A stretch of DNA of 64,000 nt from Megamonas hypermegale_A (GTDB lineage Bacteria > Bacillota > Negativicutes > Selenomonadales > Selenomonadaceae): the NCBI RefSeq assembly GCF_030371585.1, contig NZ_JAUDCE010000003.1. One strand, written 5' to 3'. The translations under genes were made by a program, and so were the position numbers. Of this stretch, positions 41,762 to 52,069 are shown piece after piece; position 1 is the stretch's first letter; the number at the start of each line of letters is the position of its first letter. The notes below the pieces were generated by a model that ran no database searches, had not been told where the DNA came from, and saw only the letters and a list, made by a program, of their open reading frames with translations.

Positions 41762-42670
41762 ATGTTATACGCTGTCATTGATATCGGTTCAACCACAATG
41801 CGCATGGCTATCTATCAGATTTCCCCCGACAAGCTGGAGCTCGTTCACAAACGCAAATACACGGTCGGTCTTGCCGCTTATGTCCAGGACGGCCGGATGA
41901 CTACGGCGGGAATTGATAAAGCCTGTGAAATTCTCGCCAAGTTCCAATCATTTTTAACATCATTCAATATAAAAAACGTAGCAGCTTTCACTACGGCGGC
42001 TCTGCGCAATGCCGAAAACAGCAAAGAAGCCGTAAGCGAAATCAAAAAACGCACCGGCATCGACCTGCATATCGTCTCCGGTGATGAAGAAGCAACGTAC
42101 GATTTTATTGCGGCAACGCATGACCTCGACTACGACGAAGGATTTATCGTTGATATCGGCGGTGCCAGCACAGAATTAATCCGCTTTGCCGACGGCAAAA
42201 TTCTGCACAAAATCAGCCTGCCTATCGGCTCATTGTCGCTTCACACTAAATACTGCACCGATTTTCTGCCAACTGAAGCGGAAATCGCTCAAATGGCAGA
42301 CGAAGCCCGCAAAATCATCAATACGGCAAATGAATTCAAAAACATCTCCCATGCGGAAATCTGCGGCATCGGCGGCACATGCAAAGGCGCCCGCCTGCTT
42401 TACAACGAAATGTACCGCCTGCCGGATACGAACGACGCCGTTCCCGCTGACAAAATTCCGGAGATAATCTCCCATTTTACACGCGGTCATGAATTTTCCG
42501 ACGAGGACATCACCATCCTGCTCAAAAGCGTACCGGACCGCCTGCATACGATTATACCCGGTCTTGTAATCGCCAACGAGCTCGCCAAAATCGTGAACGC
42601 ACACAGCATAACGTACAAAGACGCCGGTATGCGCGAAGGATTTTTGTACACTCATGTAATCAAAAACTGA
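41762..42670 (+). CDS. Ppx/GppA-family phosphatase
   Basis: Exopolyphosphatase/pppGpp phosphohydrolase family, ASKHA fold. 302 aa with phosphate loops DIGSTTMRMAIYQI and VDIGGASTELIRF. The short form lacks the C-terminal HD-like domain of long exopolyphosphatases. Strong AGGAGG before the ATG. The choice between polyphosphate and pppGpp as substrate cannot be made here. Confidence 0.9.
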   Translation: MLYAVIDIGSTTMRMAIYQISPDKLELVHKRKYTVGLAAYVQDGRMTTAGIDKACEILAKFQSFLTSFNIKNVAAFTTAALRNAENSKEAVSEIKKRTGIDLHIVSGDEEATYDFIAATHDLDYDEGFIVDIGGASTELIRFADGKILHKISLPIGSLSLHTKYCTDFLPTEAEIAQMADEARKIINTANEFKNISHAEICGIGGTCKGARLLYNEMYRLPDTNDAVPADKIPEIISHFTRGHEFSDEDITILLKSVPDRLHTIIPGLVIANELAKIVNAHSITYKDAGMREGFLYTHVIKN

Positions 42671-42677
42671 TTATAAA

Positions 42678-42718
42678 TAAAAAGCCGTCTGAGCATTTGT
42701 TTTCAGGCGGCTTTTGTC
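42678..42718 (+). terminator. Terminator after Ppx/GppA
   Basis: AAAAGCCGTCTGA pairs with TTCAGGCGGCTTTT (one G-T pair). Confidence 0.85.
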
Positions 42719-42843
42719 GCTCCGAAAGCCGTATTTCATGGACTTTTTCGGCTAAAAATGATAAAATATATTAGTTAAGAACATTTAATTTTAATAGTAT
42801 TTCGGTCATATTTTGACCGTAGATTGAAAATTGAGGTGAGAAT

Positions 42844-45285
42844 GTGACACAAGATATTTCTGCAGGAAAAGTTCTTCCTGTAAATCTTGAAGATGAAATG
42901 AAAAATTCGTATATCGACTATGCCATGAGCGTAATCGTTATGCGTGCACTGCCTGATGTTCGAGACGGTTTGAAACCGGTTCACCGCCGTATTCTGTACG
43001 CTATGCAGGAAGCCGGCATGGGTTCCAATAAACCGTATAAAAAATCCGCTCGTATCGTCGGGGAAGTATTAGGTAAATACCATCCGCATGGAGACATCTC
43101 CGTCTACGACGCTATCGTGCGCATGGCGCAGGATTTTTCCTGCCGCTACGTACTGGCTGACGGACACGGCAACTTCGGTTCCATCGACGGCGACTCCGCC
43201 GCTGCAATGCGTTATACGGAAGTCCGCATGTCCAAAATCGCTGAACTCATGCTCCAGGATATTGATAAACAGACTGTAGATTTTGCACCGAACTATGATG
43301 AATCCTTAAAAGAACCGACCGTTCTGCCGTCCAAAATTCCGAACCTTCTCGTAAATGGTTCCTCCGGTATTGCTGTCGGCATGGCGACCAATATTCCGCC
43401 GCACAATCTGACGGAAGTCATTGACGGCGTATTACAGATGATTGACAATCCCGATATTACTATCGAAGAATTGATGCAGACAATAAAAGGCCCAGATTTC
43501 CCGACCGGCGCGATGATTATGGGACGCGACGGTATCATTTCTGCCTATAAGACAGGCCGCGGCGCTGTAAAAATGCGCGCCTGCACGCAGATAAGCACTC
43601 TGCCGAACGGCAAGCCGCGCATTACTATTACAGAACTGCCGTATCAGGTAAACAAAGCCCGCCTGGTGGAACGCATCGCTGAGCTCGTCCGCGATAAAAC
43701 TATTGACGGCATAACCGACTTGAACGACGAATCGGACCGCAACGGCATGAGCATCGTCATCGACCTGCGCCGCGACGCTAACGCTGAAGTCATCTTAAAT
43801 CAGCTCTATCAGCACACGCAGCTGCAGGAAACGTTCGGCGTAATCATGCTGGCGCTCGTAAACGGCCGTCCGCGCATTTTAAATCTGAAACAGGTACTGC
43901 ACTATTACATCAAACATCAGGAAGATGTAATCCGCCGCCGTACCCAGTATGAACTCAAAAAAGCACAGGCACGCGCCCATATTCTGGAAGGTCTCACTAT
44001 CGCGCTCGACCACCTCGACCCGATTATCGAAACCATCCGCAAATCAGCCAACGGCGACGCTGCCAAAGAAGTCCTCATGAATGATTATACGCTCACGGAA
44101 AAACAGGCACAGGCTATTTTGGATTTGCGCCTGCAGCGCTTAACGGGACTTGAACGCGAAAAAATCGAAACGGAATATCTCGAAGTGCTCGATTATATCA
44201 GCAACTTAAACGAAATTCTCGCTGATGAACATAAAATCCTGAATATCGTCAAAGAGGAACTTTCCGCTGTCAAAGCCAAATTCGGCGACGCGCGCCGCAC
44301 GCAGATAACGGATGACACGTCCGACGTTGACCTTGCCGACCTCATCGCCGAAGAAACAGTCGTTATCACGCTGACGCACAACAATTACATCAAACGCATT
44401 CCTCTGACTACGTACCGCAACCAGAAACGCGGCGGACGCGGCGTAACGGGCATGGGTACGAAAGAGGAAGATTACGTGGAAAACATGATTATAACCTCCA
44501 CGCATAATACGATTTTATTCTTTACCAACAAAGGGCTCGTTTACCAGCTGAAAGGATATGAAATTCCGGAATCCGGCCGAACGGCCAAAGGCACTGCTAT
44601 CGTAAACCTGCTGCCGCTGGCTAAGGAAGAAAGCATCACTGCCATCATTCCAATTGAAAAATTCGCTGACGACAAATACCTGTTCATGGCCACCCGTCAG
44701 GGCATTGTCAAAAAGACGGTGCTCAGTGACTACGATACAAACCGCAAGAAAACGGGTCTTATCGCTATCTCGCTGAAAGATGACGACGAACTTATCAGCG
44801 TAAAACTGACTGACGGCAACCGCTACATCATCATCGGCACGCGCGACGGCATGTCCATCAGCTTCAATGAGCAGGATGTCCGTCCAATGGGCAGAAACGC
44901 CCGCGGCGTCATCGGCATAAAATTAAAAGGCGATGACAGAGTTATCGACATGGATAACCTGCGCAAAGGCTGCGAAGTGCTGACCGTCACGGAAAACGGC
45001 TACGGCAAACGTACGCACACGGAAGAATACCGCGCTCAAAGCCGCGGCGGTATCGGCCTCATCAACATTAAAGTTACGGAAAAAACCGGTTTCGTTGTCG
45101 GCGTCAAGGTCGTAAATGAAAACCAGGAATTTATGCTCATCTCCAATGAAGGCATCGTCATTCGCTCCAACATCAACGAAGTTTCCGTCATTAACCGCAA
45201 TACACAGGGCGTAAAAGTGATGAATATGGACAATAATGACAAAGTTGCTGCCGTTGCCGTCTTTGAAGATGAAGAACGTAGCTGA
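42844..45285 (+). CDS. gyrA: DNA gyrase subunit A
   Basis: Cleavage-rejoining subunit of gyrase. 813 aa: N-terminal winged-helix core with the catalytic tyrosine in AAMRYTEVRMSK, quinolone region KYHPHGDISVYDAIVRMAQ, coiled coil, and six-bladed C-terminal domain with the GyrA box QKRGGRGV, which separates it from ParC. The start is GTG 42844 behind GAGGTGAG. gyrB is not adjacent. DUF2905 follows at once. Confidence 0.96.
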   Translation: MTQDISAGKVLPVNLEDEMKNSYIDYAMSVIVMRALPDVRDGLKPVHRRILYAMQEAGMGSNKPYKKSARIVGEVLGKYHPHGDISVYDAIVRMAQDFSCRYVLADGHGNFGSIDGDSAAAMRYTEVRMSKIAELMLQDIDKQTVDFAPNYDESLKEPTVLPSKIPNLLVNGSSGIAVGMATNIPPHNLTEVIDGVLQMIDNPDITIEELMQTIKGPDFPTGAMIMGRDGIISAYKTGRGAVKMRACTQISTLPNGKPRITITELPYQVNKARLVERIAELVRDKTIDGITDLNDESDRNGMSIVIDLRRDANAEVILNQLYQHTQLQETFGVIMLALVNGRPRILNLKQVLHYYIKHQEDVIRRRTQYELKKAQARAHILEGLTIALDHLDPIIETIRKSANGDAAKEVLMNDYTLTEKQAQAILDLRLQRLTGLEREKIETEYLEVLDYISNLNEILADEHKILNIVKEELSAVKAKFGDARRTQITDDTSDVDLADLIAEETVVITLTHNNYIKRIPLTTYRNQKRGGRGVTGMGTKEEDYVENMIITSTHNTILFFTNKGLVYQLKGYEIPESGRTAKGTAIVNLLPLAKEESITAIIPIEKFADDKYLFMATRQGIVKKTVLSDYDTNRKKTGLIAISLKDDDELISVKLTDGNRYIIIGTRDGMSISFNEQDVRPMGRNARGVIGIKLKGDDRVIDMDNLRKGCEVLTVTENGYGKRTHTEEYRAQSRGGIGLINIKVTEKTGFVVGVKVVNENQEFMLISNEGIVIRSNINEVSVINRNTQGVKVMNMDNNDKVAAVAVFEDEERS

Positions 45286-45304
45286 AGGAAAACAGGAAAA
45301 CAAC

Positions 45305-45517
45305 ATGTCTGATATCGGAAAAATTATGATATATGCCGGCATTGCCTTAATCGCAGCGGGACTTTTGTTCCATTTCGGTTCCAAAATCCTGCCGCTTGGC
45401 AAACTGCCGTTCGACTTCAAATGGGAAAGCGGTAACTTCGGTGTCTACTTCCCGATGGGCTCATGTATTGTAATCAGTATTATCCTGACCATAATTTTAA
45501 ACATCTTATTCCGCTGA
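45305..45517 (+). CDS. DUF2905 family small membrane protein
   Basis: 70 aa with two hydrophobic helices (GKIMIYAGIALIAAGLLFHF and the C-terminal CIVISIILTIILNILF) around GKLPFDFKWESGNFGVYFP, the conserved family core. Unknown function. ATG 45305 follows AGGAAAA; it lies 19 bases after gyrA and is likely co-transcribed. Confidence 0.85.
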   Translation: MSDIGKIMIYAGIALIAAGLLFHFGSKILPLGKLPFDFKWESGNFGVYFPMGSCIVISIILTIILNILFR

Positions 45518-45519
45518 AT

Positions 45520-45566
45520 AAAAAAATACCGCCGGACAGAATATTAGTCCGACGGTATTTTTTATT
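45520..45566. terminator. Bidirectional terminator
   Basis: AAAATACCGCCGGAC pairs with GTCCGACGGTATTTT, with T-runs on both sides, between convergent DUF2905 and LCP genes. Confidence 0.9.
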
Positions 45567-45571
45567 ATGCT

Positions 45572-46870
45572 TTAATTTTTCCCTTCACTATGCGTGTTCA
45601 TATCAGGAACTTCCACATTTTGCGACGCACGCGGCTGCACCGGTTCTGCCGTTTGTCTTGACGGTGTCTCTGTCTGATTATCCGCGCTACCGCGCTCTAT
45701 TTCCTGCAACTCCTGCATGCGCTGCTGACGGCCGCGTTCATATTCCTGTTCATAATCATCAGCCGGGCGTCGTTCCGTACGTTCCTGTCTTTCCTCACGC
45801 TCGCGTCTGATTTGTTCGCGCCGTTCTTCCCGTTCCTGCTCCAACTGCTGTTTTATGCGCTGAGCATCCGGAATTTCCACCGCATTGTCCGGCATAGACT
45901 CTTCATACTCCTGCGCATCATATTCAATGGAATTCGTTATCGTACTGTTCATCTTCACGCCGAGCGTGCTGGCAAGTATCTGTCTTGTCTTGCTGATATC
46001 CGGTATCCAGTAACTGATATCATCGATATAAACAGGCTTGCCCGGCAACATTTCCGATTTTAAGCCGTTGTCTTTTGCTTCCTGTAATGTTCCCATGAAC
46101 GACAGCAGCTCGCTGATGGACATATCCGTTTCCACTGCATCGTACATAGCCGATACCATGGACGGCAGGCGCGGAATAATAGCCGGTGAAACAAGTTTAT
46201 CCATTACGGCTTTCATGAATTTTTGCTGGCGGCGAATTCTACCGATATCGCCTTCTTCATCGCGGTAGCGCACATACGTAACGGCCGTTTTTCCGTCCAT
46301 ATGCTGCATTCCCGGCTGAAGGTCGATATACAGTCCGCCGTCATCATCCCACGGGTCTTCATAGTACATGCGTTTTTCCACGTCTATGTCCACCCCGCCC
46401 AAAGCGTCAATGATTTTTGTAAAACCGTGTATATCTATCACAATATAATGGTCGATTTTTATGCCGAGCAGCCCTTCCACTGTCTGCTGCGACAGTTTTC
46501 TGTCACCGTAAGCGTACGCCGCATTGATTTTGTCATAACCGTGTCCTTTTATCTTCACGCGCGTATCCCGCGGTATCGACAAGAGCGCCGCCTGATTTTT
46601 ATCCGGGTCGAGCGTCGCCACCATCAAAGTATCACTTCGCCCCACATCATCATTGCGTTTATCCACGCCCATAATCATTACCGTCGCCTTGTCCTTCGTT
46701 ACAAGCAGCCCGTCCTGCACATCCTGTGTATACTCCGGTTTGTTGTCAATCAAGGCATTGGCAAAAAATGCTCCGCCAATTCCCGACAGTACAAAAACGA
46801 AAATCAGCACGATAAAATATTTCCAGTAACTCGTCTTTTTTTTCTTCTTCACGTCTTCTCTGCGATACAC
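45572..46870 (-). CDS. LytR-CpsA-Psr (LCP) family glycopolymer transferase
   Basis: Membrane-anchored enzyme that attaches undecaprenyl-linked glycopolymers to the cell wall. 432 aa: basic N-terminus, one membrane helix (YFIVLIFVFVLSGIGGAFF), extracellular LCP domain with GRSDTLMVATL, SIPRDTRV and RIRRQQKFM. The last ~90 residues are a highly charged Glu/Arg/Gln-rich, probably coiled-coil tail, which is unusual for the family. GTG start behind GAGGG. Confidence 0.88.
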   Translation of the reverse strand: MYRREDVKKKKKTSYWKYFIVLIFVFVLSGIGGAFFANALIDNKPEYTQDVQDGLLVTKDKATVMIMGVDKRNDDVGRSDTLMVATLDPDKNQAALLSIPRDTRVKIKGHGYDKINAAYAYGDRKLSQQTVEGLLGIKIDHYIVIDIHGFTKIIDALGGVDIDVEKRMYYEDPWDDDGGLYIDLQPGMQHMDGKTAVTYVRYRDEEGDIGRIRRQQKFMKAVMDKLVSPAIIPRLPSMVSAMYDAVETDMSISELLSFMGTLQEAKDNGLKSEMLPGKPVYIDDISYWIPDISKTRQILASTLGVKMNSTITNSIEYDAQEYEESMPDNAVEIPDAQRIKQQLEQEREERREQIRREREERQERTERRPADDYEQEYERGRQQRMQELQEIERGSADNQTETPSRQTAEPVQPRASQNVEVPDMNTHSEGKN

Positions 46871-47011
46871 TGACTAATCCCTCACAATATGCTATCTACT
46901 CTTACTATTCTAAACTCAAATCCGTCTTGCGCCGAAATCCCAAAGAAAATTCTTTCATTGGCACAATACGTATATTATAAGATTTTATGCTTTATTGCGC
47001 AATTATTATTT

Positions 47012-47054
47012 AATAAATATAAAGTATTATTCTGCTTTAAGAAATCAACCGGAA
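47012..47054 (-). repeat. Remnant of the ~120 bp palindromic element
   Basis: Only one half survives: AATATAAAGTATTATTCTGC followed by TTTAAGAAATCAACCGG, matching the right half of the copies at 2630 and 3698. It lies in the 339-base gap between the LCP gene and fbp. Confidence 0.65.
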
Positions 47055-47072
47055 AAATATATCACTAAAATT

Positions 47073-47092
47073 TTTAGTAAACGTATACTAAA
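47073..47092. promoter_or_regulatory. Imperfect 20 bp palindrome upstream of fbp
   Basis: TTTAGTAAACGTATACTAAA is self-complementary apart from the two central A/T positions. It lies about 120 bases before fbp and loosely resembles a cre site (core ACGT). Weak evidence. Confidence 0.3.
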
Positions 47093-47209
47093 TTTTAATT
47101 TTTTTCATAAAAATAAAATAACTATTTATTTCTTAAAACGCATACTATATAATAAATCTATAACTACAGATTTTCATCATCAATAATTTTTATATAAAGG
47201 AGCATCGTC

Positions 47210-49105
47210 ATGGACAAAAACCGCCAAAAGTACAAGTATCTCTATCTTTTATCCGAAAAATACCCCAACCGCCAATCCGTCGTAACCGAATTAATCCGCC
47301 TCAAAGCAATTTTGAACCTCGCCCGCCCTACTGAACATTTCATGAGCGACCTGCACGGCGAATACGAATCATTCTTCCACATCATCAACAACTGCTCCGG
47401 CGTCATCAAGGAAAAAGTCGACTACTTATTTGAAAAAGAAATGACGCCGGCGCAGCGAGCCGAATTCTGCACGCTGATTTATTATCCTAAGGAAAAAATA
47501 ATGGATTTGCGAGAAAAAAAAGCCCTTTCGCACAAATGGTACTCGGAAAATCTGCGCCGTCTGCTCGGTCTGTCCCGCTTAATGTCCTATAAATATCCTC
47601 AATCCGAACTGAAAAACCTCCTGCCGCAGGGTTACGAAACAATTATTCTGGAACTTATGACGGCGCGCCCGCATGACGATACCTTCCAGGAAGTGTATTT
47701 CAATACGATTTTAAATACTCTAATCAATATCAACAGCGGCGACGAATACATCATCGCCTTCACGAAATTCATCAAAAAACTCGCTGTAGCTCATCTGCAT
47801 ATCGTCGGCGACATTTTCGACAGAGGCCAGCGTCCCGACTCCATCATCGACATGCTGCGCCAGCACCATTCTGTCGATATCCAGTGGGGCAATCACGATA
47901 TACTCTGGATGGGCGCAATGTGCGGCAATGATGCCTGCATCGCCACCGTCGTCCGCAACAGCGTTTCCTACAACAATACGGCCGTTCTGGAAAAAGGCTA
48001 CGCTATCAGCCTGCGTCCGCTATCCTCGCTCGCCAATAAGCTGTATCCCGACAAGAGCCTGAATACCGCCATGAAACGCACCATTTCCATCATTTTATTC
48101 AAACTGGAAGGCCAGCTCATAAAACGCAATCCCGATTTTAAAATGGACAGCCGTCTTCTGCTGGATAAAATCGACTATATCTCCAAACATATCAAATTAA
48201 ACGGTAAAATCTATCCGGTAAAAAGTCCGTCATTCCCTACCATCGACCCGAACAATCCATATGAGCTCACCGAAGAAGAACAGCACGTTCTCGACGAAAT
48301 AAAATCCTCCTTCCTCGACAGTGTGCGCCTGAAAAAACACATTGATTTTCTTTACCAGAAAGGCAGCGTCTACAAGGCCTGCAACAATAATCTGCTCTAT
48401 CACGGCTGTATTCCGCTCAACGAAGACGGGACTTTCATGCGCGTGGAACTGAACCACAACAAATATTACGGCAAAAATTACCTCGACTTCTGCGACAAGA
48501 CAATCCGCCAAGCGTATCTCGGTCTGTACGACCCGAAAGCCGTCGATTTGATGTATTATTTCTGGTGCGGCAGATACTCGCCGTTTTCCGGCCGCGAATT
48601 CAAAACATTTGAACGCATGTACATTGAAGACAAATCGACCTGGGTTGAACCGTCCGACGCCTACTACCGCTATTGCGACGATGAAAACATCTGCAACATG
48701 ATTTTGGAAGAATTTTCTTTGAAAATAAAACACGGCCACATCATAAACGGCCACGTTCCCGTCAAGGTAAAAGCAGGCGAAAGCCCTGTAAAAGCTAACG
48801 GCAAAACGATAATCATCGACGGCGGCTTCTGCAAAGCGTACCATAATAAAACGGGCATTGCCGGTTATACTCTGATTTCCAATTCCCGCGGGCTGCGTCT
48901 GCTGGAACATCAGACCTTCACCAATATCAAAGAAGCATTAAAAGCTAACCAGGACATTGAATCCGTATCGTGCACGCTGGAGCTGCAAAATTTCCATTCC
49001 TGCACCGCCGATACCGATTTAGGCGTAGAAATTCAGGAGGAACTGAACGATATCTACCATTTAATGCTCGCCTACCAGAACGGTTTAATTCCGGAAAGGG
49101 CTTAA
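47210..49105 (+). CDS. fbp: Fructose-1,6-bisphosphatase, class III
   Basis: Gluconeogenic phosphatase of the Firmicute-specific class III (metallophosphatase fold). 631 aa with the start region PNRQSVVTELIRL, metal motifs MSDLHGEYESF, VGDIFDRGQRPD and QWGNHDILWMGA, and the late NGHVPVKVKAGESP. Start ATG behind AAAGGAG. Stands alone. Confidence 0.94.
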   Translation: MDKNRQKYKYLYLLSEKYPNRQSVVTELIRLKAILNLARPTEHFMSDLHGEYESFFHIINNCSGVIKEKVDYLFEKEMTPAQRAEFCTLIYYPKEKIMDLREKKALSHKWYSENLRRLLGLSRLMSYKYPQSELKNLLPQGYETIILELMTARPHDDTFQEVYFNTILNTLININSGDEYIIAFTKFIKKLAVAHLHIVGDIFDRGQRPDSIIDMLRQHHSVDIQWGNHDILWMGAMCGNDACIATVVRNSVSYNNTAVLEKGYAISLRPLSSLANKLYPDKSLNTAMKRTISIILFKLEGQLIKRNPDFKMDSRLLLDKIDYISKHIKLNGKIYPVKSPSFPTIDPNNPYELTEEEQHVLDEIKSSFLDSVRLKKHIDFLYQKGSVYKACNNNLLYHGCIPLNEDGTFMRVELNHNKYYGKNYLDFCDKTIRQAYLGLYDPKAVDLMYYFWCGRYSPFSGREFKTFERMYIEDKSTWVEPSDAYYRYCDDENICNMILEEFSLKIKHGHIINGHVPVKVKAGESPVKANGKTIIIDGGFCKAYHNKTGIAGYTLISNSRGLRLLEHQTFTNIKEALKANQDIESVSCTLELQNFHSCTADTDLGVEIQEELNDIYHLMLAYQNGLIPERA

Positions 49106-49195
49106 AATTTTAATTAAACTTTAATGGATATTTCCTTTTCAATCTTTTATACTTATTTATATAGAAAAATAATATGAAAAGGATTGGATTTTATT

Positions 49196-50812
49196 ATGAA
49201 CTCTATACTTTTACTGTCTGCCGTCGTCCTAATCGCCTGTGTCATCGGCAGCAAAATTTCTTCCCGTCTCGGGCTTCCTACCCTGCTTTTTTTCATCGGA
49301 CTCGGTATGTTGTTCGGTTCGGAAGGAATTTTTAAAATCGACTTTGAAAATTATTCCTTTGCCGAAAAAATCTGTTCCTCCGCCCTCATCTTCATCATGT
49401 TCTACGGCGGTTTCGGCACAAAATGGAGCACGGCTCGGCCCGTAGCCGTTAAAGCCACGCTTTTGAGCACGCTCGGCACACTCATAACGGCTGTTCTTAC
49501 CGGTCTGTTCTGTCATCTCGTTTTTAATCTGCCGCTATTGGAAGGCATGCTGATTGGCGCCGTACTGAGCTCCACTGACGCGGCTTCCGTCTTTTCCATC
49601 TTACGCTCGCAGCGCCTCAACTTAAAATACGGCACCGCGCCTATGCTGGAAATTGAAAGCGGCAGTAATGACCCGTGTGCTTATATGATGACGATTATCC
49701 TGCTTTCAGCTATGGGCGGAGATATATCTTTTTCTGACATAAGCTATTCCGTTTTTGCCCAGCTTGCCTACGGTCTGTTAATCGGTACGGCGCTTGCCTA
49801 CATCGGCAGCTGGATACTGCGCCATGTCCGTTTCGGTGAAGACGGTTTCTACTCCATCTTTCTCGTTGCCATCGCGCTTGCCGCGTATACTCTGCCGTCC
49901 TTCATCGGCGGCAACGGTTATCTGAGCACCTATATCGCCGGTATCATTCTCGGCAATCAGCGCATTCCGAAAAAGAAAAATCTCGTCAATTTCTTCGACG
50001 CTTTCAACGGCATGATGCAGATGGTCATCTTCTTTTTGTTGGGACTGCTCGTATTTCCTTCCAATCTCGTTTTATATTTTGTACCGGCACTGTTCATCGC
50101 ACTGTTTCTCACACTTGTTGCCCGTCCTGTAGCTGTCGCCGTGCTTTTAACTCCTTTTAAAGCACCCGCCAACCAACAACTAATAATTTCCTGGGCTGGT
50201 CTGCGCGGAGCGGCTTCCATCGTATTCGCCATCGTCGCTGTCGTTTCGCCGAATTATCATGATGACTCCATTTTTTCCATTGTATTCTGCGTCGTTTTAT
50301 TGTCGCTGTTGTTTCAGGGAGCTTTTCTGCCGATAGCTTCCAAAAAACTCAATATGATTGACGATAATGAAAACGTACTCAAAACGTTCAATGATTATTC
50401 CGATGAAAACGACATCAAATTCATCCGTCTCGAACTGAAAAACAATCATCCGTGGGTCGGCAGACAAATTCATGAAATCGGCTCCATCCCCGGCGCTCTG
50501 ATTGCCGCCATCTTGCGGCAGGGAGCAACAATCACGCCGAAGGGCAATACCGTTCTGAAAAATGACGACTCGCTCATTATCTGCGCCAAGAGTTATCAGG
50601 ACAAAGACGGCATTGAACTAAACGAAATCACGATAAACAAAGACCATGCCCTAATCGGTAAAAAACTGCGGGAAGCTGATATTGGCAAAGACTCACTTGT
50701 CGTATTAATCCAAAGAGACGGGCAGGACATCATTCCCGACGGCAACAGTGAAATAAACGCCGGCGACGTGCTCGTCGTATATTCGCAGAAAAATCTCTTT
50801 CATTTAGCTTAA
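49196..50812 (+). CDS. K+/H+ antiporter, CPA1 family with TrkA-C domain
   Basis: Cation/proton antiporter of the NhaP2/CvrA type. About 12 membrane segments over the first 390 residues (GAVLSSTDAASVFSIL carries the conserved Asp pair region), then a C-terminal RCK_C/TrkA-C regulatory domain (residues ~400-535, IHEIGSIPGALIAAILRQG). I prefer ATG 49196 (MNSILLL) to the TTG at 49184, which is next to the AAGGA. 538 aa. Confidence 0.88.
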   Translation: MNSILLLSAVVLIACVIGSKISSRLGLPTLLFFIGLGMLFGSEGIFKIDFENYSFAEKICSSALIFIMFYGGFGTKWSTARPVAVKATLLSTLGTLITAVLTGLFCHLVFNLPLLEGMLIGAVLSSTDAASVFSILRSQRLNLKYGTAPMLEIESGSNDPCAYMMTIILLSAMGGDISFSDISYSVFAQLAYGLLIGTALAYIGSWILRHVRFGEDGFYSIFLVAIALAAYTLPSFIGGNGYLSTYIAGIILGNQRIPKKKNLVNFFDAFNGMMQMVIFFLLGLLVFPSNLVLYFVPALFIALFLTLVARPVAVAVLLTPFKAPANQQLIISWAGLRGAASIVFAIVAVVSPNYHDDSIFSIVFCVVLLSLLFQGAFLPIASKKLNMIDDNENVLKTFNDYSDENDIKFIRLELKNNHPWVGRQIHEIGSIPGALIAAILRQGATITPKGNTVLKNDDSLIICAKSYQDKDGIELNEITINKDHALIGKKLREADIGKDSLVVLIQRDGQDIIPDGNSEINAGDVLVVYSQKNLFHLA

Positions 50813-50850
50813 AAAAAGCGTGCTGATTTATTTTCAGCACGCTTTTTTTA
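50812..50850. terminator. Bidirectional terminator
   Basis: AAAAAGCGTGCTGA and TCAGCACGCTTTTT form a perfect stem between two convergent genes. Confidence 0.9.
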
Positions 50851-52011
50851 ACCCAATTTATTAAAAATATACTTTGCCAACACGGCTTCCATCATAAACA
50901 GAGCCGCCAATAAATAAAATACGAACGTTATGCCCGCGCCGTGCGCTATGAAACCCAAAACGGCAGGGCCTAAAATCACGCCCGTATATCCCATGCATGT
51001 TATCGCCGTAACGGCGGCATTTATCGGCATATCATTCTGATTTTTCAAGAGAGAATACAATACCGGTACAATATTGGCAGCACCTAGACCGATAAGAATA
51101 AAACCGAGCGGCATCAAATAGAAATTATCAATCAGCACCACCAGCAAAAAGCCTATCCCGGCAATCACTGCACCGAAAACGCAAATCCGCTGTTCCCCGA
51201 TTACCTGCACCGCTTTGTCGCCGATAAAGCGGATAACAAGCATTGCTACGGAAAAAATCGCATACCCTATACCGGCCAGCGATAAATCCAGCCCTTTAGC
51301 TTCCGTCAGGAAAACGCCGCTCCAGTCCATTACAGCGCCTTCCGCCAGAAAACTTATACAAGCCAGAATACCGAACAGCACGACAATGCCGCGCGGAATT
51401 GCCACCGGTTTTTCATTGCTCGCCCCTTTATACGCCAAAAAATACGGACTTGCGGCAAGCGCCAGCACACAGATAATGGCACAATGAATAATTGCTATCG
51501 TTACAATCGCCAAACCTGCTTTTGCCAAAACACTAAACAGTCCCGCACCGCAGAAACAGCCTACGCTCCACATGGCGTGCATACTCGACATTATGCGCTT
51601 TTGCGACAGCTTTTCGACAATTACGGAATTCATATTCATTGTTACGTCGACCGTTCCCATTACCATACCGAACAGCAGCAGCACGGCTACGAACGACCAT
51701 ATATTATCCAAAAAAGAAATCACCACTAAAATAAGCGCAAATGCTATAATACAGACACGGAGTATTTTCTTGCAACCCAGTTTCTGATTTAAAATTCCGG
51801 CTATCGGCATAAATATGAAAGCACTGATACCGATACATAACAGCAGCATACCCAAAACATCATCGCCGATTTGCAATCGTTCTTTGACCGCCGGTATCAT
51901 CGGTGCCCATGTCGCCACCGTAAAACCCGCCAGAAAAAACGAACATCTTGCCGCATGCTGTTCTTTTGTACCAGCTTTGAACTGACTCAAATATTTTTCT
52001 TCTACACTCAT
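50848..52011 (-). CDS. MFS transporter, paralogue 1
   Basis: 387 aa, twelve membrane segments. It is clearly homologous along its full length to the protein at 60650-61798 (shared GFTVATWAPMIPAVKERL-type start, WSVGCFCGAGLFSVLAKAGL, GLGAANIVPVLYSLL). The layout resembles the YbjJ/FucP-like sugar permease or efflux group. AAGGAAATTTTT precedes the ATG. A palindromic operator lies over its promoter. Substrate unknown. Confidence 0.85.
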   Translation of the reverse strand: MSVEEKYLSQFKAGTKEQHAARCSFFLAGFTVATWAPMIPAVKERLQIGDDVLGMLLLCIGISAFIFMPIAGILNQKLGCKKILRVCIIAFALILVVISFLDNIWSFVAVLLLFGMVMGTVDVTMNMNSVIVEKLSQKRIMSSMHAMWSVGCFCGAGLFSVLAKAGLAIVTIAIIHCAIICVLALAASPYFLAYKGASNEKPVAIPRGIVVLFGILACISFLAEGAVMDWSGVFLTEAKGLDLSLAGIGYAIFSVAMLVIRFIGDKAVQVIGEQRICVFGAVIAGIGFLLVVLIDNFYLMPLGFILIGLGAANIVPVLYSLLKNQNDMPINAAVTAITCMGYTGVILGPAVLGFIAHGAGITFVFYLLAALFMMEAVLAKYIFNKLG

Positions 52012-52052
52012 AAAAATTTCCTTCCATTAAGTTTTTCAATGACATTATAAAG

Positions 52053-52069
52053 TATTGTGCGACACAATA
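52053..52069 (-). promoter_or_regulatory. Palindromic operator in the MFS promoter
   Basis: TATTGTG-CGA-CACAATA, a perfect 7-3-7 palindrome. On the - strand it sits between TTGACT (-35) and TATAAT (-10, about 19-base spacing) of the MFS gene. It has the size of a MarR/TetR-type operator. Confidence 0.6.
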
